Origin: an uncultured Verrucomicrobiota bacterium
GTDB lineage: Bacteria > Verrucomicrobiota > Verrucomicrobiia > Limisphaerales > UBA1319
Reading direction: 5' to 3'
Length of the DNA: 64,000 bases
Assembly: GCA_903845125.1 (NCBI GenBank)
Contig: CAIMWS010000043.1
Span: forward strand, 1 to 64,000
Below are positions 1-9,347 of the stretch, piece by piece (positions within the stretch are counted from its first letter, which is position 1; every line of letters begins with the position of its first letter). Under the pieces are notes generated by a model. That model searched no databases, was not told the origin of the DNA, and was given only the letters and a program-made list of their open reading frames with translations. A program made the translations under genes and the position numbers.

Positions 1-298
1 CGCGTCGCCGAAGTTGGTGCCTCCGGAGGCTCGGCAGGCACTCGGCGGAGGTGGAATATGAACGAGGCGCTTATCGATCCCCTAAAAAAAATGCAAACCT
101 AACTTCGGAGTTCGGGTTTAATCCACTGCCAGCCTTATCGTTATCCCCAGCCAGCTTGAATTCCGCTTGTCGGTGCAGAACATGTTAAACGACAGGCATT
201 AGGCTCCTCAGCATTTCACTGTGGTGATCCCTTCGCCTGCGCAATCGGTATGCAATTGACTCGTTGAAACAATCCGCCCTTTTTCCGGAGATATGATC

Positions 299-3200
299 TC
301 ACTCGAAATTCACGCTTATATCCAAACCTGAATCAGGCAGCTGAACCTTTTGTTCTTTGCCACCCGGCCAGCGAATCCAAAGGCCAATGGGTGGCGCCGC
401 CAAACCAAGCACTTGAGCGGCAGCATCCTGGGCCAAATAGCCGGACCCGGATTGGATCGAGCGGCAAGGGCCAGCGCGGCCATCCGCGTAGAGAACACGC
501 AGGGTGGCGCCCACCGCATCCGGATTGGCCGGCGGCCCTTTCAGCACCACCCGGAGCCCCCGTTTGGCGCCTTGATTAATGTAAAGTTTGGTGTCAGCGT
601 TATTTTGGGTAACCGCCAGGTCCACCCGGCCATCGTGATTGAAATCCGCCAGCGCCGCCGCACGCTGTTCCCCATGAATCCTGATTCCGGAAACACTTGG
701 ATCCACGGCTGTGAATGAGCCGTTTCCATAGCCTCGCAGCCAGAGCCCCAGCCCGGCATCATCCCGGGAAAGGTCGGATGAGGTACCGAAAAAATTCTGG
801 CTCAGGAAAAGGTCTTCAATTCCGTCCCCGTCGAAATCTCCCACATTAATTGAAAACACCGGCGACATTTGAGCTTCACGCGGGAATGGCATCCATTCGA
901 ACCGGGAGCCATGGTTGAGAAACACCCCGGATTCAAGATGGGCAGCCTCCAGGATTTTCGATTGTTTGAGCAAGTTCCCGAGGATTTCCGGAACCGTGGC
1001 GCGCCCATAGGCCTCGTGGGTGGGAAAGCGTTGCTGCAAACCGGGCAGCGCAGCCTCGAACCACCGCCGGTTGCGGATGGGCAGCCAGTTGCCGTTTTGC
1101 TGCCAGGCTTCCATGAGCTCGAGCGTCCCATCCCCATCCCAATCTCCGTAATAAACACGCAACGGGCTGGGCTGATTGATTTCGTAAACGGTGTTGCGCC
1201 CCCAATTGCCCACCGCCAGGTCCAATTTGCCATCCCCATCGAAATCTCCGGCGGTCACACTCGTCCATAAACCAGTACGGGCCGCCAATCCCATCGCCCC
1301 GGTCACATCTTGAAAATGGCCTTTGACATTTCGAAACACGCGGATTGCGCCCCACTCCAAGGCCAGGGCCAGGTCAGGGGAACCATCGCCATCCAAATCA
1401 GCAAAGGTGGCCCCGCTCACCATTCCGAGCGATTGGAAAGGCGCGCTGAGCGCTGTGTCCGCCCGCAATTTTCCTTGCTCATTGAGCCAGATGGCGGACG
1501 AAGCCGGTTCCGGATACCGACTGGGGTTGGCCCGCCCGCCGACGAACAGGTCCAAGTCCCCATCCCCATCGACATCCGCGGCGGCCAATGGACCAATGCT
1601 GGCCTTGCCGGCGGGCAATTTTTCAGGCGTCTTGACCGCCGAGTAGATGGCGATGCGGCTTTCCTGATCAGGCGCCAATTCAGCGTTCGAAAGGGCCACC
1701 AGGCACTTCCGATTGCCTAATCCATCCGCCCAGCCCAGCACTGCTTCCTGATCGCCCACCGCCGTCAGGTTGTCAGGTTTGGTGCCAAATCGCTGGCCTC
1801 CCAAATTGATAAAAACGGACAACGTCCCCCCACTGCCGCCGGCCACCGCCAAATCTTCCCAGCCATCTCCATTGTAGTCATACCAGCTCAGCCCGGGGCC
1901 CAACCGGCTGACCCGATGCGGCAAAAGCGGCTGCCGGGCCCAGTCGTCGAAGTCACTCTCCACATGCCGATGGCTGAGCATCCCGCTGGCATCGGTGAAA
2001 AACGGTGAGGGTGGAGCCGGGTGGGGAATTGCAGCCGGCGGTGTGGAACCGGCCTCGTTAATCTCGTAAACATGATTCGCCTGGAGATTGGTGATTACAC
2101 TTTGGTTGCCGCTGCGCCACCGGACTTCCACCGCCAACCCATTTCCGGAATCGGCGCCTGCCGCAAAAACCCGCACCGCCTGGTCTCCAGACAGGTAGCG
2201 ACCCCCACAAATCATTTCCTGGCTTTGGATCAAGGCCGGCTGGCCGCCCTGCGCCATGCCACCCAGCAAACGAATCCTGGCGCCAATCCCCTGGGTATTG
2301 GGTGGCAAACCTTTCAGCCGGACCGCGATCCGCGGGGCAGCCGCATCGTTGCGGTAAATGCCGGCCGGAGCATTGAGGTTGTTTACGACCAAATCCAAAT
2401 CTCCATCGTTGTCCAAATCCCCCAGCGCCATGCCTTGGGCGATGCCTGGCCGATCGAACCCCCAAGCCTGGCTCCGGTTTTCAAAAGTCCCATCACCCCG
2501 ATTGCGGAAGCCGGCGATGGTGGTTCTCCAGTTCGGATGGTATTGCCGGAAGCGTTTCACTTGTTCCGGCGTCCACTTGCGTTTCCGAAATTGGTCGGTG
2601 CTATCCTGGTCCATGACGTCCATTTCGAATCCAGTCGATATCAGCAGATCTTCATACCCATCCAAATCGACATCGAGAAAAATGGGGCACCAAGACCAGT
2701 CCGTGGCTGCTATGCCAGCCATCAGCGCCATTTCCGCGAATGATCCATCCGAACGCCCCATGAAAAGTGTGTTCCGATTGTATAGCTGGCGTTCCCCGAT
2801 GCGTTCACGGGCCGCCGGATCAGGGTAGCTTCTGGCCAGTTGGGACATCCGCTTCACATGCTCCCTGGCAAACATATCCAAAACCAAAAAATCGTCATGC
2901 CCATCACGGTTGAGATCGGCAAAATCGACGCCCATCGAGGAGCGGCTGGCATGGCGCATCGCCATCGGCTCAATCAGCCGAAAGGTGCCTTTCCCGCTAT
3001 TGATCCAAAACCGATCCGGTGAAGCGTTGTCATTGCAGACAAAAATATCCGGCGCCCCATCGCCGTTGATGTCCCGAAACATCACCCCCAATCCCCAATC
3101 GCGGAAAGGTGGAATGGGCTTGCCATCCTCGTCGAGAAACACCCCCGGCTCAGACTGGATGGGCGTGAAGTGGCCATGTCCGTCGTTCCGGTAGAACCCA

Positions 3201-4105
3201 TCGATTTCAGGCACCTCGTTGACACTCCCATCTGGAAGCACCTGCAAGCGATCCTTCCAGCGGGTGGTTTCAATCGGCTGGCCGTTGATTTTGGACACCA
3301 CGATCCGCCCGTTCTGCTGGGCCATCGCCAATTGAATGGTTGGGTCTGCCAACAGCACCGCGTCCACATAATGTGTGCAGTAAAGATCCAAGTCGCCGTC
3401 CCCATCGATATCCGCCAGCGCCAGGGAGGTGGCCGAAGCGGTCGCCGACAATCCGGAGTCCTTTTTTTCCGTCCAGCGCCCTTTCCCATCGTTTAAAAAC
3501 AGCCGAGTCCCAACCCCAATGCCGTTGACGAGCAGATCCAAATCGCCGTCCCCATCCACATCCGCAAACACAGCTCCGGTTGAGGATTGCCCCAAACAGG
3601 CCGCCTCCCCGAGCGGCATCTCCTCAAATTGGAAATGGCCCAGGTTGCGGTAAAGCCGGTTGGGGCCCTGCAAATTGCACAAATAAATGTCCTGCCAGCC
3701 ATCCCCATCCACGTCGCCGATCGCCACTCCGCTGCCGTTATGCGCCACCAGGTTGGTCAGGTAGGCATCGCCTTGCAGGAGGTTGGTAAACCACACCCCA
3801 GTGACACTCGGAGGCATCAAGGTGAATCCTGGCTTCCCTCCAGGTTCAGGGGACACCGCAGCTTCCTGGCATCCCTTTCCGGCCACCCAGGTGAGCGGAT
3901 TAGCAGCCTGGCGATTGCCATGGCTATGCCAGACCTTGATAGCGAAGCAGAAAATGCCCACGATAACCACCAACCCAGCCAGCCATTTGGTTTTTCCTGC
4001 ACCCAGGCACCGCCGCCAGCCAAAGGCGCCGGATACCCGATCCCCGGGGTGGGGGGTGGTGGATTTCGCTTCCCGCGGCTGTCTCTTGTTTTTACGGCTG
4101 GCCAT
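299..4105 (-). CDS. FG-GAP/VCBS repeat protein with ASPIC/UnbV-type domains (CRTAC1-like), membrane-anchored or secreted
   Basis: 1268 aa ORF; many D-x-D-G-D-x-D-L calcium-binding repeats (FADVDGDGDLDLLVNG, GDFDGDGKLDLAVGN, ADFNHDGRVDLAV); N-terminal hydrophobic segment WLAGLVVIVGIFCFAIKVW; ASPIC-like segments GIGARIRLLGG and VGATLRVLYADG. Confidence 0.9.
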   Translation of the reverse strand: MASRKNKRQPREAKSTTPHPGDRVSGAFGWRRCLGAGKTKWLAGLVVIVGIFCFAIKVWHSHGNRQAANPLTWVAGKGCQEAAVSPEPGGKPGFTLMPPSVTGVWFTNLLQGDAYLTNLVAHNGSGVAIGDVDGDGWQDIYLCNLQGPNRLYRNLGHFQFEEMPLGEAACLGQSSTGAVFADVDGDGDLDLLVNGIGVGTRLFLNDGKGRWTEKKDSGLSATASATSLALADIDGDGDLDLYCTHYVDAVLLADPTIQLAMAQQNGRIVVSKINGQPIETTRWKDRLQVLPDGSVNEVPEIDGFYRNDGHGHFTPIQSEPGVFLDEDGKPIPPFRDWGLGVMFRDINGDGAPDIFVCNDNASPDRFWINSGKGTFRLIEPMAMRHASRSSMGVDFADLNRDGHDDFLVLDMFAREHVKRMSQLARSYPDPAARERIGERQLYNRNTLFMGRSDGSFAEMALMAGIAATDWSWCPIFLDVDLDGYEDLLISTGFEMDVMDQDSTDQFRKRKWTPEQVKRFRQYHPNWRTTIAGFRNRGDGTFENRSQAWGFDRPGIAQGMALGDLDNDGDLDLVVNNLNAPAGIYRNDAAAPRIAVRLKGLPPNTQGIGARIRLLGGMAQGGQPALIQSQEMICGGRYLSGDQAVRVFAAGADSGNGLAVEVRWRSGNQSVITNLQANHVYEINEAGSTPPAAIPHPAPPSPFFTDASGMLSHRHVESDFDDWARQPLLPHRVSRLGPGLSWYDYNGDGWEDLAVAGGSGGTLSVFINLGGQRFGTKPDNLTAVGDQEAVLGWADGLGNRKCLVALSNAELAPDQESRIAIYSAVKTPEKLPAGKASIGPLAAADVDGDGDLDLFVGGRANPSRYPEPASSAIWLNEQGKLRADTALSAPFQSLGMVSGATFADLDGDGSPDLALALEWGAIRVFRNVKGHFQDVTGAMGLAARTGLWTSVTAGDFDGDGKLDLAVGNWGRNTVYEINQPSPLRVYYGDWDGDGTLELMEAWQQNGNWLPIRNRRWFEAALPGLQQRFPTHEAYGRATVPEILGNLLKQSKILEAAHLESGVFLNHGSRFEWMPFPREAQMSPVFSINVGDFDGDGIEDLFLSQNFFGTSSDLSRDDAGLGLWLRGYGNGSFTAVDPSVSGIRIHGEQRAAALADFNHDGRVDLAVTQNNADTKLYINQGAKRGLRVVLKGPPANPDAVGATLRVLYADGRAGPCRSIQSGSGYLAQDAAAQVLGLAAPPIGLWIRWPGGKEQKVQLPDSGLDISVNFE

Positions 4106-4159
4106 GCATTATTAACAAGGAACGATGCTGGCCAATGCAAGGAATATTTAGGGCAACCC

Positions 4160-6679
4160 TCAGTAGCCCGCCAATTTCTTACGGATTTGTGGATCACTCC
4201 ACTTGGGGAGGCCCCAAACCGGCTGAACCGCTTCCCCGCGGGCCTGTTTTTCGGGATCAGTATAGGCTCCGTAAAAATTGCTGTTGCAATCGAGCCAAAC
4301 GATAATCGGCCGGAGTTCAGCCGCTGTCAGCTTCAACCCATGGTGGTCCTGGGATATCAAACGATACAATTTGGAAACCCGCGCTCCATCTTGCATCGGC
4401 ACTGAGTATTGCCGTTCCTTGATGGCCACCCCATTACCTCCACTCATTCCCCAGGCGAATTTCACGAGGGAATGGTAAGCCTCCGACCATCCATGCTTGG
4501 CAAATCGGTCACCGTGCAAGCCCGGAGCTTTGGGATCGGCATCGTGGCACCCGACACATTTGGCATCCAGGGTGGGCTGCACCAACCGTGGAAACGTAAG
4601 GGGAAAAGACCCGGCCGCTTCCGGGGCCAGCCTCGATGGCGGACGCCGCAATGCCAAAGGCGGAATCCCGGGACGCGCCTGGGGGCTGCGGTGGGATGAT
4701 TCGTGGCATCCGGCACAGGTCAGGGTTTCCCCCGGATGCACGTAAGTGTCACTGCGCATGGTTTGCACCGCCAACCCCTCCGGGTCCAGCAATTGGAAAT
4801 AGACCGGGGCGCCCGCGGGCAGCTTGAAATGTGCGCTGCCATCCGCTTCCACTGGAGCGGTGCCCAGCACACCCCGGCACAAGGCTTGCGAATAGCCGAT
4901 GTTGGGGTCGTCCATGAACGGATTATCCTTGGGGAAAATATTGATGACCCGGATGGCGCTGATTTGGACGCCGGGCGGGAAAGGAATCCGGCTGTCGTAG
5001 ACATTCATGATCGCCACCGTGCCATAGGCCAGATCAGCCTCGCCGGCCCGGTCCATTCCGGCCTGCAAAGTGGCCGAGGGCAGCACAGGCGGACGGGGGC
5101 GAGCCATAAGCGGCATGGGATCCAGGCAGGCTATGGCGGGATCGCGATAAAGGATCTCCCGATTGCCGAAGGCGTCCAGCAGGCAAATGGCATAGTTGGT
5201 TTGCCCGGCGTCGTAAACGCACAGGAAATAGTTTTCGCTGAGCGGCCACGGCGTTCCATATACTTCCGCCGCGGGCGAGTGAGTGCCTTTGTCATGCGGC
5301 ACACCGGGCTGGGACTCGGATTCAGGAAAAGGCACCTCCGGGGTGAGCCGCCGGACCTGGGCGGTAGCCCGGTCATCGGGCTGCCGGGGATCCAGGATCA
5401 CCAGGGAGCCGTAAGCTTCGCCATGGTGTGGCGTGGCCACCGCCACATAACGATGCGAGCCCGGGATGGCCCGGATGGACATTTCCATCCATGGGCGCAA
5501 TTCCCGCCGCTCCGGATAATTGCCATGCGCGGATCGCGGATCGCGGCCATCCGGTTGGCAGGTCCAGATATGATGAGCCACATCAGAATCGCGATCCACA
5601 TAGTCCCACCGGGTGTAAACCAGCCTTCCATCATGGCCCACACTGGGATGCCATTCCTGGGTGTCATGCCAGCTGAGTTGAATGATGTCCTGGCCATCGG
5701 GCATCATGGCATGCAAAGTGGCGGAGGGCAGCGGGCGCATTCCACAGCGCACCTGCCCGCCCGCCCGCTCGGAAACGAAAGCGATGCGCCCGCTGGGCAG
5801 ATAGCACGGATCATAATCATTCCACATGCCATCGGTCAGCTGCCGCAAATTGGATCCGTCCGCCTGGGCCTGGAAAATGTGATAGGTGCTTTCCGGCCGG
5901 AAAAAATGATGCAAGGCGCCTTTATCGCGCGCCAGGTCTTCCCGGCGGCAATACTGGTTGTCAAAATTGGCATCCCCGGGAACTTCGTATTCGGCTTCGG
6001 TAAAGGCGAACAACAGGCTTTTGCCGTCATAATCCAGGTCCAAGCCGATAAACGAACCCCGGTTCTCCAGTGGCCGGTCCCGCAGCCGGCCATTTTGCAC
6101 GCGGGATTCGGCCAAAATGGATTCCGCCACCGGTTGGTCGCTGAACGGCTGCCGCAACCGGTAAACGCCGCCGGTCTTCCCGGCGTTAAAACCGAGGTAT
6201 TGATCCACCATGTGGCGGTAGCCACGCACTTGCTTGCCATGCTTGAGGAAAACGATGGACTCAAAATTCAACAGCGGATTTTGAAACGCAACCTGCCTTC
6301 TCAAAACGGTGATCTGCTGGAACAGCTTCCGCAACCCGGCTTCGTCCGGCAGGGCCTTTGCCTGGGCCTCCTCCGCGCTGGCGGCCAGCGTCGCCAGCGA
6401 CGCTTTCTCTTTTTCAAACCCGGGTGCGCCGGGCAGATTGCTCAAGTCCGCCAGTAAAGCCTGCGTGCGCCGCAGCACGATATCCACCGGGGACCGATCT
6501 TCCGGATGGATCAAGGCTGCGGATCGATGGGCTTCCACCCGCAACCGGGTCAGATCCCATTTCCGGCTGGCTTTGATTTGCTTCTGGAGTTCGGCAAAAT
6601 CATCGGTAACGGCAGCGTGGACGGCCACCAAGGCGCCGAGGGCCATCCAACCCGCAAACCAGATGCTTTTGGTGTTCAT
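4160..6679 (-). CDS. HzsA-like (hydrazine synthase alpha-subunit related) secreted beta-propeller protein with two C-terminal CxxCH haem motifs
   Basis: 839 aa; signal peptide MNTKSIWFAGWMALGALVAVHA; TolB-like propeller (IFQAQADGSNLRQLTDG...GRIAFVSERAGG); haem motifs TCAGCHESSH and KCVGCHDAD. Confidence 0.8.
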   Translation of the reverse strand: MNTKSIWFAGWMALGALVAVHAAVTDDFAELQKQIKASRKWDLTRLRVEAHRSAALIHPEDRSPVDIVLRRTQALLADLSNLPGAPGFEKEKASLATLAASAEEAQAKALPDEAGLRKLFQQITVLRRQVAFQNPLLNFESIVFLKHGKQVRGYRHMVDQYLGFNAGKTGGVYRLRQPFSDQPVAESILAESRVQNGRLRDRPLENRGSFIGLDLDYDGKSLLFAFTEAEYEVPGDANFDNQYCRREDLARDKGALHHFFRPESTYHIFQAQADGSNLRQLTDGMWNDYDPCYLPSGRIAFVSERAGGQVRCGMRPLPSATLHAMMPDGQDIIQLSWHDTQEWHPSVGHDGRLVYTRWDYVDRDSDVAHHIWTCQPDGRDPRSAHGNYPERRELRPWMEMSIRAIPGSHRYVAVATPHHGEAYGSLVILDPRQPDDRATAQVRRLTPEVPFPESESQPGVPHDKGTHSPAAEVYGTPWPLSENYFLCVYDAGQTNYAICLLDAFGNREILYRDPAIACLDPMPLMARPRPPVLPSATLQAGMDRAGEADLAYGTVAIMNVYDSRIPFPPGVQISAIRVINIFPKDNPFMDDPNIGYSQALCRGVLGTAPVEADGSAHFKLPAGAPVYFQLLDPEGLAVQTMRSDTYVHPGETLTCAGCHESSHRSPQARPGIPPLALRRPPSRLAPEAAGSFPLTFPRLVQPTLDAKCVGCHDADPKAPGLHGDRFAKHGWSEAYHSLVKFAWGMSGGNGVAIKERQYSVPMQDGARVSKLYRLISQDHHGLKLTAAELRPIIVWLDCNSNFYGAYTDPEKQARGEAVQPVWGLPKWSDPQIRKKLAGY

Positions 6680-6766
6680 GCGGCCATCTTAAGGCTTGGC
6701 GGTACGGGAAGCAATCCAGAACCCGGAGGCGCCGCAGCGCCATCCGGGAATTCTCTGGATCAGCCA

Positions 6767-8308
6767 TTATTTCCACTCCACGAAATGGCGTATGAAATTA
6801 TCCGTCGCCCGGCGGGGCCGGGGATCGACATGGTCGGGCAACTGATCGTAAATCCGGTAAACCCGATCCCAATAGGATTTTCGGAGCGCGTCGTAATCTG
6901 GCGCCGCACCGGTAAGATCCGCGAATAAATGGGCAAAGAATTCGAGTTCGGCCCGGTATTTTTCGGGAGCGGGATGAAAGGCCGCGGACGCATTCACGGA
7001 CGGCTTGAGATCGGCCAGGTCAGCGGCCAGCCGGGACATCCGGCGGTGGTAATCAACCCGGGACAGCCGGATCACCTCGTAAGCCCCCCAGTCGGGAATC
7101 GTTTCAAACAGGCGATAGCCCTCCACCAATTTCCGGCCCGGTTCCCCAAACACCCGGGCAAAAAAATCCCCGGCGATACCCCCCGGATCACCACCGGGAT
7201 GGCGGAACGATTGGGCCGCCTCATACAGGGATAATTGGTTGAGCAACGGGCTCATCGTGAAACAGATTCCGCCCTGGTAAGGTGCGGCGGCCAATTCCTC
7301 TTGGCGCCGGGCAAATAAGCGCTGGAACCGGTAGTGCGGGTAAACGGCATTCTCGCCCTCAGTCAGGCTGAAGTCCCAGGTCAAGATCGGGTTCGTGCGG
7401 GCGATTTCCCGCGCCCAAGGCCGCGCATCCTGGTCGCCCGTGGGGTTGCCGTCCGGATTGAATCCCAGGTTGATGGAGACCGCCGTGCCTTCGGGAAAAT
7501 CGCTCAAGCGTTTCAGTAGATGGGCCATCGATTGCACTGCGCGCGGCTTGGAAAAAGCCCAGGCAGATCCCTGGTCCTCCGGGATGAACTCGCCCCGGCT
7601 GGTGGGAGGCATGTGGATATTGCCCCAGCCGAAGAAAGGCGGCCCCCAGGTGCATAGTGCGATCTGCACCCGGGGCAGGATTTTTTTCACCGCCGAGGCT
7701 ACTTCCACCGCCTTGTCGATATACGTAAGCGCGGTGCACCCATTACGGGAACACGCCCCCGGATCGCCCGGGAAAATTCCCACAATGTCCAGCCCCGGCA
7801 ACCGCCGCGTCCATTCCTCCCACAATCCCAATACTTCGCGCCATTCGCCAGGCAGGTTGGGGCAAAGCGTGCGCCACTGCTCCCCCACGGTCGCAAGCCC
7901 GGCGATCATCTCAGTTTTCAGGCCCCGGGATCGGGCGTGGGCAATCACCACGTTCATTTGGCGGGCGTATTCACGCCCCAACTCGGACGTCAGCGCCGGG
8001 CGGCAGAACATGCGCGGTTCCAGCCAGAATTCAAACACGGTAAAGCCAAAGGCCGCAATCATGTCGATGAGGGCCATCCAATCCCCATCGGTCCAGCGAT
8101 GCGGCAGGCCCGGATAATACATGTTGGGGTTGTAGGCGCACAGCAGATGGGACGCGAAGTTGTTGTAATAAATGATCCGTTTTTCAGGCAACTCCGCCGC
8201 TGTGGCCTGGCCGGTGGCTGCCTTGGGTGCCACCGCCAGCACGGCGGCGGTTGTTAAAAATTGGCGGCGCGGCATCATCCCGGTTCGGCTGTTGGTTTTT
8301 TCAGGCAT
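6767..8308 (-). CDS. Tat-exported putative glycoside-hydrolase-like TIM-barrel protein
   Basis: 513 aa; twin-arginine leader PRRQFLTTAAVLAVAPKAATG; barrel-like segments (FTVFEFWLEPRMF, LDIVGIFPGDPGACSRNGC, VQIALCTWGPPFFGWG). Confidence 0.6.
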   Translation of the reverse strand: MPEKTNSRTGMMPRRQFLTTAAVLAVAPKAATGQATAAELPEKRIIYYNNFASHLLCAYNPNMYYPGLPHRWTDGDWMALIDMIAAFGFTVFEFWLEPRMFCRPALTSELGREYARQMNVVIAHARSRGLKTEMIAGLATVGEQWRTLCPNLPGEWREVLGLWEEWTRRLPGLDIVGIFPGDPGACSRNGCTALTYIDKAVEVASAVKKILPRVQIALCTWGPPFFGWGNIHMPPTSRGEFIPEDQGSAWAFSKPRAVQSMAHLLKRLSDFPEGTAVSINLGFNPDGNPTGDQDARPWAREIARTNPILTWDFSLTEGENAVYPHYRFQRLFARRQEELAAAPYQGGICFTMSPLLNQLSLYEAAQSFRHPGGDPGGIAGDFFARVFGEPGRKLVEGYRLFETIPDWGAYEVIRLSRVDYHRRMSRLAADLADLKPSVNASAAFHPAPEKYRAELEFFAHLFADLTGAAPDYDALRKSYWDRVYRIYDQLPDHVDPRPRRATDNFIRHFVEWK

Positions 8309-8415
8309 AATACTTTGGCAACTGTGTTCAACTCCAAAGGCTGAAAGGATCGGCCGTGGGAGTCAAGCCGCGTTGGTTGCCATCAACAGTGCGGAAACCG
8401 GTCACCGGCGCCTGA

Positions 8416-9195
8416 TTACTGGCTGAATATCTCGCTGAAAAAGGTTCGCATGGCCTCCCAGGAACGGCGATCCGCGCTGGCATTATAAGCTGCACCCCGG
8501 GAATTATCACCACCCGCACCTTCATCGGTGAAAGCGTGGACGGCATTCGCATAATAAACCATCTGCCAATCCACCCCGCCCTTCCGCATCTCCTCCTGGA
8601 ATGCGGCGATATCCCTGGCCGGAACAAAAGGATCATCAGCGCCATGGAGCACGAGCACTTTGCACCGGATATTTTTCCCGGCCCCTGGCTCCGGGGAATC
8701 CAAACCACCATGAAAACTGACAACCCCTTGCAGGACCGCCCCGCTGCGGGCCAATTCGAGCACGGTCGTACCACCAAAACAATAACCTATGGCCGCCACC
8801 CGTCGTGCATCAACCCGCGCGTGTTTTTTCAAAACCTCCAGGCCCGCGTTGGCCCGGGCGCGCAACAAGGCCCGGTTGGTCTTGTATTTTCCGGCCTCCG
8901 CACCTGCCTCGGCGGGATTTTTTGGCCGGATTCCCTGGCCATAAATATCCACCGCCAGCGCCACATAACCAAGCCTGGCCAGCATTTCGGCGCGCTTTTT
9001 TTCATTTGGGCCCAAGCCCATCCACTGGTGGACAATCATCACTCCGGGCTGCCGGCCCTGAACCGCTTCGTCATAGGCCAGCCAGCCTTCCAAAACCTGG
9101 CCATCCTGCTGATATTCCACCCGTTCGGTATGGATGTGAGCCGTCACTGTCAGGCACCACGCCAAGGCCACGCAGGCCATTATCAAGGTTTTCAT
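8416..9195 (-). CDS. Dienelactone hydrolase family protein (secreted)
   Basis: 259 aa; signal peptide; PGVMIVHQWMGLGPNEKKRAEMLARLGYVALAVDIYGQG; nucleophile motif AIGYCFGG; C-terminal AVHAFTDEGA. Confidence 0.9.
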   Translation of the reverse strand: MKTLIMACVALAWCLTVTAHIHTERVEYQQDGQVLEGWLAYDEAVQGRQPGVMIVHQWMGLGPNEKKRAEMLARLGYVALAVDIYGQGIRPKNPAEAGAEAGKYKTNRALLRARANAGLEVLKKHARVDARRVAAIGYCFGGTTVLELARSGAVLQGVVSFHGGLDSPEPGAGKNIRCKVLVLHGADDPFVPARDIAAFQEEMRKGGVDWQMVYYANAVHAFTDEGAGGDNSRGAAYNASADRRSWEAMRTFFSEIFSQ

Positions 9196-9347
9196 AATTT
9201 CTTTTTAGTTCAGGACTCACCCCGGTTCCCGCCGCTTGACCGAATTACATAACCGCCAGCCAGCGCGGGGAAATCAGCCGGGCTCGCCTTCATTTTAAGG
9301 CAGGATAATGTAAACGATGGCCGCAACTAATACAAGTGACCCAGGCT

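Noticed and set aside
4703-6457. 584-aa plus-strand ORF (also 16014..17921 and 40904..42220)
   Set aside because: Antisense shadow ORFs of well-supported minus-strand genes in high-GC DNA.
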